From: Acidobacteriota bacterium
GTDB taxonomy: Bacteria; Acidobacteriota; Vicinamibacteria; Vicinamibacterales; UBA2999
Direction: 5' to 3'
Length of the DNA: 34,311 nt
Assembly: GCA_003222635.1 (NCBI GenBank)
Contig: QHWQ01000027.1
Coordinates: 1 to 34,311, forward strand
The first letter of the stretch is position 1. Each line of letters starts with the position of its first letter. The notes beneath the pieces were generated by a model that was given only the letters and a program-made list of their open reading frames with translations, was not told the DNA's origin and did not search any database. Position numbers and translations under genes: made by a program. This document shows positions 22,838 to 30,939 of the stretch, piece by piece.

Positions 22838-23551
22838 ATGGATCGGGCCGCCGCGGCGTTTTCGCCCTATCGACGCATGCCGGAGGGCGTGCATCCGCCG
22901 GAAGATCCGGCGTACCGCAGCACCGTCCTGCGCCACCCGCTGCAGCCGCTGATTCGGATTCCGCAGACTATTTCCGAGATCACCGGCCCCGCGTATCCGT
23001 ATGACGCGATTGGCCCTGTCGAGAACGACCTGACGCGCCAGCACCCCGGCGCGCCAATCGGCGAGCGGATCATCGTCGAAGGGCGCGTGCTCGACGAGAA
23101 CGGCCGTCCCGTGCCGCGCACGCTCGTGGAGATCTGGCAGGCGAACGCGTGCGGACGCTACGCGCACGACGTCGATCAGCACGACGCGCCGCTCGATCCG
23201 AACTTCACCGGAACGGGCCGGACGATCACCGACGAGGAGGGCCGGTATCGATTCGTGACGATCAAGCCGGGTCACTATCCGTGGGGGAACCACTACAACG
23301 CGTGGCGCCCCGCGCACATTCATTTCTCGGTGCTCGGCCCCGGGTTTCTCACCCGCCTCGTCACGCAGATGTACTTTCCCGGCGATCCGCTGTTTCCGCT
23401 CGATCCGATCTTCAACTCGGTGCGCGACCCGGCGGTGCGCGAGCGGATGATCTCGTCGTTCGACATCAACCAGACGTTGCCCGACTGGGCGCTCGGCTTC
23501 CGGTGGGACATCGTGCTCCGCGGGCGCGAGGCAACGCCCATGCTGCCGTGA
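22838..23551 (+). CDS. pcaH: Protocatechuate 3,4-dioxygenase, beta subunit
   Basis: A 237-residue intradiol dioxygenase beta chain. The non-heme Fe(III) ligands known from Pseudomonas PcaH (Tyr408, Tyr447, His460, His462) map to Y108 (GRYAHD), Y147 (HYPWGN), H160 and H162 (RPAHIHFS), and the active-site Arg457 to R157. The N-terminal pcaH-specific region (PPEDPAYRSTVLRHPLQPLI) and the EITGPAYPYDAIGPVENDLT block are complete. It opens the ring of protocatechuate to 3-carboxy-cis,cis-muconate in the cytoplasm with PcaG. ATG 22838 is preferred over an earlier in-frame start that lacks homology. The stop overlaps the pcaG GTG start (GTGA). Confidence 0.93.
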   Translation: MDRAAAAFSPYRRMPEGVHPPEDPAYRSTVLRHPLQPLIRIPQTISEITGPAYPYDAIGPVENDLTRQHPGAPIGERIIVEGRVLDENGRPVPRTLVEIWQANACGRYAHDVDQHDAPLDPNFTGTGRTITDEEGRYRFVTIKPGHYPWGNHYNAWRPAHIHFSVLGPGFLTRLVTQMYFPGDPLFPLDPIFNSVRDPAVRERMISSFDINQTLPDWALGFRWDIVLRGREATPMLP

Positions 23552-23951
23552 CGAAAGGCCTCACGCCTTCGCAAACCGTCGGTCCGTACTTCGGCATCAT
23601 GATCCGCGGCCGTCGCGAGTGCCGGCAGGTGAACGACGCGAGTGTGGGGACGCTCGTCCTCATCGAAGGCCAGGTGTTCGATGGCGGCGGCAACGTGATT
23701 CCCGATGCGCTGGTTGAAACCGCGAGCAGGCGCCGCACATCGTCGTCAGCGTGATGGCGCGCGGCATCCTCACGCGCTTTCTCACGCGCATCTATTTCGA
23801 GGACGAGGCGAGCAACGCGCATGATCCCGTCCTGGCGCTCGTACCCGAAGAGCGTCGTGGCACGCTGATGGCGCGGCGCACCGGTCAGGGGCGTTATCGG
23901 TTCGATCTCGTGATGCAGGGCGCCGGCGAAACCGTCTTCTTCGATGTCTGA
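23548..23951 (+). pseudogene. pcaG: Protocatechuate 3,4-dioxygenase, alpha subunit, broken by deletion and frameshift
   Basis: GTG 23548 overlaps the pcaH stop by 4 bp. The first piece is normal PcaG N-terminus: MTKGLTPSQTVGPYFGIMIR and VIPDALVET, then the frame runs to TGA 23752. The C-terminus resumes in another frame near 23725: QAPHIVVSVMARGILTRF, TRIYFEDEASNAHDP and a final GETVFFDV (TGA 23949-23951). The two halves add up to about 130 residues against roughly 190-200 expected, so about 55-65 codons (from the W-ADA-GRYAH region to the GR-QAPH region) are gone and the frame is shifted. PcaG carries no iron but forms the active site with PcaH, so the enzyme would fail unless the break is an assembly error. 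Confidence 0.85.
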
Positions 23952-25230
23952 CCACGTCGAACTGCTTCAGGCGATGCTCGACGTCGAAGCCGCGCTCGCC
24001 GAAGCGGAGGCCGAGCTCGGCATCATTCCGCGCGAAGCCGTCGAGCCGATTCGCTCAGCCGCCCGTGCGGAGCGATATGACTTCGAGGCGATGGCGACGG
24101 AAGCCGCGGCCGATGGCGTCCTCACGATTGCGCTCGTTCGCCATCTCACGAAACAGGTCGAGACGATCGACCGCGACGCCGCGCGCTACGTGCACTGGGG
24201 CGCGACGAGCCAGGACATCCTCGACACCGCCTACGTCCTGCAGCTGCAGCGCGCCGTTCCGGGAATTCTCGCCGATCTCGATCGCGCCGCGGCCGCGGCT
24301 GCGGCGCATGCGCGCCGCCACGTCGATACGCCGATGGCGGGACGCACGTGGCTGCAGCAATCGACCCCAATCACGTTTGGCGTGAAGGCGGCCGGATGGC
24401 TCGACGCGCTCGGTCGCCAGCGAGCGGCGCTCGCCGCCGCGCTGGAGGACGTGCGCGTCCTGCAGTTCGGCGGTGCGTCCGGCACGCTGGCCTCGCTCGA
24501 CGAACGTGGCCTCGACGTCGCGGATCGGCTCGCCTCGCGGCTCGGCCTCGCCGTTCCCGACATCCCGTGGCATGCGCATCGCGATCGGTTCGCGCGGTGT
24601 GCCTGCGCGCTCGGCGTGACGTGCGGCACGCTTGGCAAGATCGCGCGCGACGTCGCGCTGCTGGCGCAGACGGAAGTCGGCGAAGCGGCGGAGGGGAAGG
24701 GCGGCCACTCGTCGGCGATGCCGCACAAGCAGAATCCCGTGAACGCATCGGTCGTGCTCGCCGCCGCGGTGCGCGCGCCAGGTCTGGTCGCGACGATGCT
24801 GGCCGCGATGCCGCAGGAGCATGAGCGCGGGCTGGGAGGATGGCAGGCGGAATGGCCGACATTGCCGGAGCTGGTCTCGCTCACGGCTGGCGCCGCGCGC
24901 GCTGCGGCGACGATGCTCGAGGGTCTCGTGGTCAACGAGACGCGGATGCGCGAGAACCTGCAGGTGACGCACGGGTTGATCGCATCCGAAGCGATTGCGA
25001 TGGCGCTCGCCGCGCACGTCGGGCGCAGTGAGGCGCATCGACTGGTGGAGGACGCGGCGCGCCGCATGCGTACGAGTGGCGGCACGCTGGGTGATGCGCT
25101 TGAGTCCGACCCCGCGGTGACGCGCTACCTCTCACGGGCGGAGATTGATCGTCACCTCGCGCCCGAGCGCTATGTCGGCGCCGTGCGCGCCCTGGTGGAC
25201 CGCGTCGTGCGCCGTTCGGCCGGCTCCTGA
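23944..25230 (+). CDS. pcaB: 3-carboxy-cis,cis-muconate cycloisomerase (fumarase/ASL superfamily)
   Basis: A 428-residue protein; ATG 23944 overlaps the pcaG stop by 8 bp. Superfamily regions are present: HWGATSQDILDTAYVLQ (C1-like), LQQSTPITFG (C2) and the signature SSAMPHKQNPVNASV (C3), with GGWQAEWPTLPEL characteristic of PcaB. It performs the next step after protocatechuate ring cleavage, giving 4-carboxymuconolactone. The N-terminus begins at SDHVELLQAMLDVEAALA, about 15-20 residues later than usual; the conventional start (a 'DPLF/IFS...M' stretch) is absent, so a small loss at the pcaG/pcaB boundary is possible. No pcaD or pcaC follows; the next gene is convergent and overlaps by 61 bp. 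Confidence 0.9.
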   Translation: MSDHVELLQAMLDVEAALAEAEAELGIIPREAVEPIRSAARAERYDFEAMATEAAADGVLTIALVRHLTKQVETIDRDAARYVHWGATSQDILDTAYVLQLQRAVPGILADLDRAAAAAAAHARRHVDTPMAGRTWLQQSTPITFGVKAAGWLDALGRQRAALAAALEDVRVLQFGGASGTLASLDERGLDVADRLASRLGLAVPDIPWHAHRDRFARCACALGVTCGTLGKIARDVALLAQTEVGEAAEGKGGHSSAMPHKQNPVNASVVLAAAVRAPGLVATMLAAMPQEHERGLGGWQAEWPTLPELVSLTAGAARAAATMLEGLVVNETRMRENLQVTHGLIASEAIAMALAAHVGRSEAHRLVEDAARRMRTSGGTLGDALESDPAVTRYLSRAEIDRHLAPERYVGAVRALVDRVVRRSAGS

Positions 25231-26384
25231 CGCTGAATGTGCTCGCGTACGGCCGCGAGCGCCACGAAGACGACCGACAGCGTCGCCGCAATCAGCAGGG
25301 CGTTGATCAGGCCGCCCGTCCATCCGAGCAGCGCGAGCACCGTGAACGTCGATCGGTCGGCGACGGGCGCGCTTCCGAGTACGACGCAGCCCGCAATGGC
25401 GCCGGCCGTCATCGCCAGCATCGTCACACGCGAACCGAGGCGCGAGAAGATCACGGCGCCGAGGATGGCGCCGATCACGCCGCCAAGATTGAATGCCGTG
25501 AGGCCATAGTTGGCGGTTGCGACGTCGAAGCCCGCGCTCGTGAGGAGTGACGGCACCCAGTTCGTACCGGTGTAGACGGACAGCAGGCAGAAGAAGAACG
25601 CGACGCAGAGCGCGAGCGTGTCGCGGCGGAACCCGGGCACGAGCAGCGCGCGGACCGACGCGCGTTCGATGGTGCGTTCGTGCGAATCGACAAACGACGC
25701 GTCCGGCGGAGTCGCGTGTCCGAGGCGTTTGAGCAAGGCCGCCAGCTCCGGCCAGCGTTCGCGCTGTCGCGCGAGAAAGCGCGGCGACTCCGGCAGCGTC
25801 TTCCAGAGTACGGTCGCGAGGACGAGCGGCAGCGCGCCACCGATCAGAAAGAGTGCACGCCAGCCGTACGCGGGCAGCACGATCGCGCCGGTGAAGCCGG
25901 CGAGCGTGCCGCCAAGCGGAATGCACACGATCGTCAACGTGACGGCAAACGGCCTGCGCCGCAACGGCACGTACTCCGACGCGAGCGCCGCCGCGTTCGG
26001 CATCGCGCCGCCCAGGCCAAGCCCGGCGAAGAAGCGCAGCACGGTCAGCATGGTGACGTTGGCGGCAAACGACGCCAGCACCGTCAACACGCCGAAGGTG
26101 ACGACGCTCGTCAGCAGCGCGCGACGGCGGCCGATGCGATCGCCAAGGTACCCGCCGACAAACCCGCCGAACACCATGCCGAGGAGCGCTGCCGCCAGTA
26201 CCGACGCAAACGCCGGCCGTGGCAGCGCCCATTCGCGCATCATCGCGGGAATCGCGGCGCCGAGCAGCTGATTGTCGAGGCCGTCGAAGATGATCGTCAT
26301 CGCCGCGCTGGCGACGAGCAGCTTCTGGTAGAGACTCCAGTGTCCTTCGTCGAGCACCTTGCCGACATCGACTGTGGAAGACAT
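25170..26384 (-). CDS. MFS transporter, aromatic acid:H+ symporter-like, C-terminal part shortened
   Basis: A 404-residue protein from ATG 26384. Family marks: FDGLDNQLLGAAIPAMM in TM1 (the acidic DG-D motif of AAHS/PcaK carriers), GYLGDRIGRRRALL between TM2 and TM3, and PESPRFLARQ in the central loop. Near the end LLGWTGGLINA passes directly to LLIAATLSVVFVALAAV, so the usual YPT-RATGVG stretch with TM11, about 50 residues, is missing; the junction is around plus 25296-25302. The last 20 residues (RQEPAERRTTRSTRA...) are read antisense to pcaB and look like run-on. Position beside pcaHGB suggests uptake of protocatechuate or 4-hydroxybenzoate. As written it may not be functional. Confidence 0.8.
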   Translation of the reverse strand: MSSTVDVGKVLDEGHWSLYQKLLVASAAMTIIFDGLDNQLLGAAIPAMMREWALPRPAFASVLAAALLGMVFGGFVGGYLGDRIGRRRALLTSVVTFGVLTVLASFAANVTMLTVLRFFAGLGLGGAMPNAAALASEYVPLRRRPFAVTLTIVCIPLGGTLAGFTGAIVLPAYGWRALFLIGGALPLVLATVLWKTLPESPRFLARQRERWPELAALLKRLGHATPPDASFVDSHERTIERASVRALLVPGFRRDTLALCVAFFFCLLSVYTGTNWVPSLLTSAGFDVATANYGLTAFNLGGVIGAILGAVIFSRLGSRVTMLAMTAGAIAGCVVLGSAPVADRSTFTVLALLGWTGGLINALLIAATLSVVFVALAAVREHIQRQEPAERRTTRSTRARTAPT

Positions 26385-26398
26385 GGTGGCGGATTCTA
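26385..26398 (-). promoter_or_regulatory. Candidate -10 box with leaderless start for the MFS carrier
   Basis: On the minus strand TAGAAT (plus 26393-26398) ends exactly 8 nt before ATG 26384. No SD sequence is present and no clear -35 is seen. It matches the spacing seen for genes at 4637, 9245 and 11980. Confidence 0.4.
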
Positions 26399-26426
26399 GC
26401 TCTAAAAACATGTAAGATGCGGGCGC

Positions 26427-26470
26427 ACTCGGAAGCCAGGTGGTTCACGCTTCCGAGTTCTTTCTTCTCC
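26427..26470 (+). terminator. Hairpin with pyrimidine/T-rich tail upstream of the MetE-like gene
   Basis: 26427-26436 (ACTCGGAAGC) pairs perfectly with 26449-26458 (GCTTCCGAGT) around a 12-nt loop, followed by TCTTTCTTCTCC. It sits in the leader region between the divergent MFS and MetE-like starts, where a terminator of a finished transcript is not expected, so it could act as an attenuator or cis-regulatory hairpin for the methyltransferase gene. I do not recognise a known SAM, SAH or cobalamin riboswitch consensus. Confidence 0.45.
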
Positions 26471-26565
26471 GTTCGTGTTCAAGTTCAGCGTTCAGTTCGA
26501 GGTTCGACGTTCGCGGTTCGGCGTTCGCGCGCGAACGCGAACCGAACATGAACCTGAACACGAAC
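26471..26565. repeat. GTTC-rich imperfect inverted repeat of 95 bp
   Basis: The left half is built of GTTC/GTTCA/GTTCG units; the right half of their complements. The centre GCGTTCGCG/CGCGAACGC (26521-26538) is perfect; CGGTTC/GAACCG extends it past one bulged base; the outer arms 26471-26487 and 26549-26565 match with one mismatch. The middle left part (about 26488-26513) is unpaired. Transcribed, it would form a long hairpin in the 5' leader of the MetE-like gene. It probably arose as a repeat element, since unit-like GTTC iterations are visible. Confidence 0.75.
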
Positions 26566-26615
26566 TCAGAAGTGGGAACAGGGAAGTGTGAACGGCCGAC
26601 CCCTAGGAGGTGCCT

Positions 26616-27737
26616 GTGTCACGGTTAAACCCGCCGTTCCGCGCCGATCACGTCGGCAGCCTGCTTCGTCCGCAGCATCTCAAGGAAGCGCGCGCTCGAT
26701 TTCAGCGAAACGAAATCACGAAGGAGAAGCTGCGCGCGATCGAGGACGATGCCATTCGCGAGGTGGTGAAGAAGCAGGAGGCGATCGGCCTGCAGAGCGT
26801 CACCGACGGCGAGTTCCGCCGCACGTTCTTTCACATCGACTTCCTGCAGAAGCTGGAAGGCGTGGCGGTGTCAGGCGGCATCGCGACGAAGTTCCACACG
26901 CGCACGGGCGAGATCGACTTCGCGCCGCCGCGTGTCACCGTGACGGGCAAGCTGCGCCACGTCCAGGACATCCAGTCCAACGACTTCACGTTTCTGAAAT
27001 CCGTCGCGACGAAGACGCCGAAGGTGACGATCCCCTCGCCGACAATGGTGCACTTCCGCGGCGGACGGAAAGGCATCGACATCACCGCGTACCCAGATCT
27101 CGAGGAGTTCTTCGAAGATCTGGCGGAGGTCTATCGCCAGGAGATCGCGTCGCTCTACAACGCGGGATGCCGGTACATCCAGTTCGATGACACGAACCTC
27201 GCCTACTTGTGCGACCAGCAGCTGCGCGCGCAGGCGAAGGAGCGCGGCGACGATCCCGACGATCTGCCGCACGCCTACGCGGAGCTCATCAACTCGGTCA
27301 TCGATGACCGTCCCTCGGACCTGACGGTCGCGATTCATCTCTGCCGCGGCAACATGCAGAGCGCGTGGATCGCGGAAGGCGGCTACGAGCCGGTGGCCGA
27401 CGCGCTGTTCAACGAGCTCCACGTCGACGCCTACTTCCTCGAGTACGACGATGCGCGATCGGGATCGTTCGACCCGCTGCGCTTCGTGCCGGAGAACAAG
27501 GTGGTCGTGCTCGGCCTGCTGACGACCAAGTCCGCGGCGCTCGAACATCCGGCCGACATCATGCGGCGCATCGATCAGGCCTCGCGGTATGTCCCCGTGG
27601 AGCGGCTCTGCCTCAGCCCGCAGTGTGGCTTCGCCAGCACGGTGCAGGGCAATCAGATCACCGAAGCGGACCAGTGGACCAAGCTGGAACGCATCGTTGC
27701 CGTCACCCAGCAGGTGTGGGGAGCGGCAGCCGTCTAA
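26616..27737 (+). CDS. Cobalamin-independent methionine synthase (MetE) C-terminal-domain family protein
   Basis: A 373-residue stand-alone UROD/MetE-like barrel. GTG 26616 is chosen because AGGAGG sits 5 nt upstream; a GTG two codons earlier lies within that SD. Typical blocks: PFRADHVGSLLRP, GLQSVTDGEFRRTFFHIDFL, CRYIQFDDTNLAYLCD, VAIHLCRGN (His/Cys region), FLEYDDARSG, LGLLTTKSAALE, and the LSPQCGFAS Cys-containing metal-site segment. In MetE the zinc ligands are two His/Cys, Glu and Cys; H and C of VAIHLCRGN and the final C of PQCGF fit. These short proteins use thiols or corrinoid/CoM-like acceptors; true substrate unknown. Its 3' end overlaps the EutBC start by 22 bp. Confidence 0.85.
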   Translation: MSRLNPPFRADHVGSLLRPQHLKEARARFQRNEITKEKLRAIEDDAIREVVKKQEAIGLQSVTDGEFRRTFFHIDFLQKLEGVAVSGGIATKFHTRTGEIDFAPPRVTVTGKLRHVQDIQSNDFTFLKSVATKTPKVTIPSPTMVHFRGGRKGIDITAYPDLEEFFEDLAEVYRQEIASLYNAGCRYIQFDDTNLAYLCDQQLRAQAKERGDDPDDLPHAYAELINSVIDDRPSDLTVAIHLCRGNMQSAWIAEGGYEPVADALFNELHVDAYFLEYDDARSGSFDPLRFVPENKVVVLGLLTTKSAALEHPADIMRRIDQASRYVPVERLCLSPQCGFASTVQGNQITEADQWTKLERIVAVTQQVWGAAAV

Positions 27738-29617
27738 AGGAACTCTTCGCGCTCGCGAACGAGTTCAAGGAAGGCGATCTGCTCGTCGGCGGGACAACTG
27801 ACGAGCGCGTGCGGCACGAGGCGCGGCAGGCGCTGCTCGCCACGACGCTCGGCGACATCCGCCGTACCACGTTCGTCGATGACGGCCTCACGGCCGCGTT
27901 CGAGAAGACGCGCGACTCCCGCTTCGACGCGGATCTCGATCCGCTCACCGTCGCGCAATTCAAAGCCACGCTGCTCGGGCCAAACGGTCCCGCCTGGGCG
28001 CGCACGCATCGTGACGGTCTCACCAGCGAGGCGATTGCCGCCCTCGCGAAAGTGATGACCGCCGAGGAGCTCTCGTCAGCGGCCTCGCGCCTCTTCAACG
28101 CGTTTGACGGCTCGGGAGTCACCATTGGCTCGCCGCAGCACTTCGGCTCGCGCATCCAGCCGAACAGTCCCGGAGACGACGAGGCCGAGATCCTGTTCTC
28201 GATTCTCGAAGGACTGTCGTACGGATGCGGCGACGTCATCATCGGTCTCAATCCCGCGGCTGACGACATCGAGACCATCGTCCGCCTCGAGCAGCTCCTC
28301 GAGCGCGTCGTCCGCGTCCTCGAGCTGCCGACCCGCTACTGCGTCCTCTCGGACATCGTCAAGCAGCACCGCGCACGCAGCCACGCGCGCATCGACGTCG
28401 CCTTCCAAAGCCTGGCGGGAACGTCGCGTGCCCTGGAAGGGATGGTCGGTCTCGATGTTGACGCGATCGTCGATCTCGCGCGCGACTTCGATCGCCTGTA
28501 CTTCGAGACCGGTCAGGGCTCGGAGGTGACCAACGGCGCCGCCGAAGGCGTGGACATGGTGACGCTCGAGTCGCGCACGTATGGCGCGGCGCGGCACATC
28601 CAGCGGTCCACGGGGAAGCGCTGGATGATCGTCAACGAGCAGCTCACGGCGCGCATCGTCGAGCGCGCGGCGCCTGCGTACCTGATGGCGGTCGCCGGCA
28701 ACGCGGACCCGATGCTCGGCTACATGACGACCTCGTTCCGGCAGCATCCGGAGCTGCGCGGCCGCGCGGCGAAGCAGATGACGTCGGCCATGCAGCAGCG
28801 GCTCGCTGCGCTCGGCGTGCTCGGAGGGGATGGGTCACCGAGGCCCGGTGCCGACACGATTGCGAAACTCTCGTCGCCGCTCGGCCTCGACGGCCGCCGG
28901 GAACTGCGTCAGCTTCAGGATCGCGGCTTCGATCTCGGCCTGCCGGCTGCCGAATCGGCGCTGCGGCTGCAGACGATTTATGCGCACGCGCGCCGCGCCC
29001 TCTATTCATGCATTGACGAGGGTGTCATTCGCGACGCCAGCCCGAGGAATGTTCGCGCGGCGACCGCGGCGGCCAGCCGCGACGACTACCTGGCGCATCC
29101 GGAGGCTGGCGAGCGGCTGCGCGAGCCGGACGCGGCGGCGGTGGCCGCGCAGTATCGAGGCCGTTCGCCGCAGGTGTTGGTCGCGGTGTCCGACGGGTTG
29201 AACGCCGACGCGATCAACGAGCAGCTTCGCGCGCTGCTGCCCGCGCTGCGCCGTCTCCTGAGTGACGCCGGCCTTCACGTCGGCGCGACCGACGTCATCG
29301 TGCAGAACGGCCGCGTACGCGCCGGCTACGAGATTGGCGGTCTCGTGGACGCGGAGGTCGTCGTGCATCTGCTCGGCGAACGTCCCGGCACCGGCATCAA
29401 CACGGTGTCGGCGTACGTGACGTACGGACGTGACGAGACGGGACAGTCACGCTGGAGCCGCGAGCTGGATCATGCCGCCACCACCGCGATTTGCGGCATT
29501 CATCCCAGAGGGAAACCGCCAGACGTCGCGGCGGCAGAGATCGCACGGACCGTGCGCCGCGCGATGCAACAGCGTAAGTCGGGCGTCGCGTTGAAGGCGG
29601 CAGGCGTCTGGCCATAG
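27716..29617 (+). CDS. eutBC: Ethanolamine ammonia-lyase, EutB and EutC fused in one chain, with an internal deletion
   Basis: The frame from GTG 27716 gives 633 residues; no clear SD, so the start is uncertain but SRLKELFALANEFKEGD begins just after. EutB part: GSRIQPNSPGDDEAEILFSI, SYGCGDVIIGLNPAADDIE, TRYCVLSDIVKQ, and LYFETGQGSEVTNG with E264 matching catalytic Glu287 of E. coli EutB, later AGNADPMLGY with the Asp362-like residue. EutC part from about residue 385: LQTIYAHARRALYSCIDEGV, VSDGLNADAINEQL, HLLGERPGTGINTVSAYVTY, HPRGKPP and RKSGVALK. Between WMIVNE (residue 308) and QLTARIVERAAP about 45 residues of the EutB barrel are missing, in frame, so activity is doubtful as written. The holoenzyme would be adenosylcobalamin-dependent, converting ethanolamine to acetaldehyde and ammonia. 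Confidence 0.88.
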   Translation: MGSGSRLKELFALANEFKEGDLLVGGTTDERVRHEARQALLATTLGDIRRTTFVDDGLTAAFEKTRDSRFDADLDPLTVAQFKATLLGPNGPAWARTHRDGLTSEAIAALAKVMTAEELSSAASRLFNAFDGSGVTIGSPQHFGSRIQPNSPGDDEAEILFSILEGLSYGCGDVIIGLNPAADDIETIVRLEQLLERVVRVLELPTRYCVLSDIVKQHRARSHARIDVAFQSLAGTSRALEGMVGLDVDAIVDLARDFDRLYFETGQGSEVTNGAAEGVDMVTLESRTYGAARHIQRSTGKRWMIVNEQLTARIVERAAPAYLMAVAGNADPMLGYMTTSFRQHPELRGRAAKQMTSAMQQRLAALGVLGGDGSPRPGADTIAKLSSPLGLDGRRELRQLQDRGFDLGLPAAESALRLQTIYAHARRALYSCIDEGVIRDASPRNVRAATAAASRDDYLAHPEAGERLREPDAAAVAAQYRGRSPQVLVAVSDGLNADAINEQLRALLPALRRLLSDAGLHVGATDVIVQNGRVRAGYEIGGLVDAEVVVHLLGERPGTGINTVSAYVTYGRDETGQSRWSRELDHAATTAICGIHPRGKPPDVAAAEIARTVRRAMQQRKSGVALKAAGVWP

Positions 29618-29642
29618 ACTTCGCGCACCCGGAATTGAAGGA

Positions 29643-29780
29643 GGGCGCGCATGGCAAGGGCTGCGGGCCGTCGTGGTGATCGACACCGATGGCAGTAAGA
29701 TCACGCGCGTCGCGCATCACATCGACGTGGCGGGGATGATGGCGCAGCTCGGTGCGATGCCGGGCGCCGCACGCACGTAA
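29643..29780 (+). pseudogene. C-terminal fragment of a SnoaL/NTF2-like ester cyclase protein
   Basis: In the frame ending at TAA 29778-29780 the sequence reads LRAVVVIDTDGSKITRVAHH, then IDVAGMMAQLGAMPGA. This resembles the last strands of SnoaL-like polyketide-cyclase/NTF2-fold proteins ('...F-ID-DGKI-----Y-D---M--QLG--P'). No start codon or N-terminal two thirds exists; the region upstream is the eutBC stop at 29617. It is therefore a 5'-truncated remnant, and fits the pattern of lost segments in this part of the window. Recognition of the family is by the short motif only. Confidence 0.55.
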
Positions 29781-29795
29781 CCAGCAGGGAGGGAG

Positions 29796-30857
29796 ATGGC
29801 CTTGCCGAATCGCAGACAGTTCTTCAGGACAGTCGCAGGAACCGCAGCAGGACTCTACGTCAGTGAACGTCTGGTGCACGGCCAGGCGCCGTCGCGCCTG
29901 CAGGTGAGCGTCGCCGGCAAGCGCGTCAGGGTCGTCGACGTGCACTCGCACTGGGACATGCCGCTCGGCGACGTCGTCAAGGGGACGCCGTACGAGAAGG
30001 ATCGCGCCACCGGTCCAGGGCTCGACGATCGCCTTGCGGCGATGGACAAGATTGGCGTCGACACCGAAGCGATCAGCGTCAACGATTTCTGGTGGTGGGA
30101 AATCAAGGACCAGGCGCTGGCGACAGCGATCTGCGCGAAGCACAACGAGACGCTCGCGGAGTGGAACAAACGCTACCCGCAGCGCATCGTCGGCATGGCG
30201 TCGGTTCCGCTGCAGTTTCCGGAGCAGGCCGCGCAGATCATGGAAGACGCGGTCAAGCGGCTCGGCGCGCGCGGGGTGGCCGTCGGCGGACATGTCAACG
30301 GCGAAAGCCTCTCGTCGCCGAAGTTCGATGTCTTCTGGGCGAAGGTGCAGGAGCTGGGGCAGCTCGCGTTCATGCACCCGAACGGCTCCGCGAACCTGAT
30401 TCAGCAGGGCGCGCTGGCCGGTCGCGGCGGCCTTGGCAACATCGTCGGCAACCCGCTCGAGACCACCGTGTTCCTCTCGCGGCTGATCTTCGACGGCACG
30501 TTCGACAAGTTCCCGAACCTGAAGGTGTGCGGCGCGCATGCCGGCGGCTATCTGCCGTCGTATCTCGGGCGCACCGAGGTTGCGTGTCAGCGCAACGGGC
30601 AGCAGTGCATCATCAAGCGGAAGCCGAGCGACTACATGAAGACGAACATCCTCGCCGACTCGATGGTGTTCTCGGCCGAAGGCGTGCGGCACCTGGTCGC
30701 CGAGATGGGACCGAGCCAGGTGGTGTTCGGTACGGACACGCCGTTTGGCTGGCCGGTAACCGTCGATCCGATCGTCAACAACAGCGCGTTGAGCAACGCC
30801 GACAAGGAAGCGATTCTCGGCGGCAATCTCGTGAAGCTGCTGCGGTTGACGACGTAG
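29796..30857 (+). CDS. Tat-exported amidohydrolase (ACMSD-like metal-dependent hydrolase/decarboxylase)
   Basis: A 353-residue protein; ATG 29796 preceded by GGAGGGAG. The N-terminus NRRQFFRTVAGTAAGLYVSE has a twin-arginine motif and hydrophobic stretch, so it is probably folded before export. The amidohydrolase_2 barrel shows VDVHSHWDMP (metal HxH), FMHPNG, CGAHAGGYLPSYLGR (His on a strand end) and FGTDTPFGWP with the catalytic Asp, then GGNLVKLLRL. This is the arrangement of aminocarboxymuconate-semialdehyde decarboxylase relatives, which include hydroxybenzoate/methylsalicylate decarboxylases and hydrolases. Substrate unknown; the nearby protocatechuate genes make an aromatic carboxylate plausible. 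Complete. Confidence 0.88.
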   Translation: MALPNRRQFFRTVAGTAAGLYVSERLVHGQAPSRLQVSVAGKRVRVVDVHSHWDMPLGDVVKGTPYEKDRATGPGLDDRLAAMDKIGVDTEAISVNDFWWWEIKDQALATAICAKHNETLAEWNKRYPQRIVGMASVPLQFPEQAAQIMEDAVKRLGARGVAVGGHVNGESLSSPKFDVFWAKVQELGQLAFMHPNGSANLIQQGALAGRGGLGNIVGNPLETTVFLSRLIFDGTFDKFPNLKVCGAHAGGYLPSYLGRTEVACQRNGQQCIIKRKPSDYMKTNILADSMVFSAEGVRHLVAEMGPSQVVFGTDTPFGWPVTVDPIVNNSALSNADKEAILGGNLVKLLRLTT

Positions 30858-30939
30858 CGGGAAATTTCCGATCGCGCGGCAAATTCCCCACGTTTCGCAC
30901 GACGCGGGCGCCGGACATCACCATTTCCGGCGCTCACGC

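Noticed and set aside
24055-25038. Long minus-strand frame opposite pcaB
   Set aside because: Shadow of pcaB, whose fumarase-superfamily signature is on the plus strand.
26431-26457. Considered as a tRNA-like arm because the loop contains GGTTCA
   Set aside because: No cloverleaf, acceptor stem or anticodon arm can be built around it.
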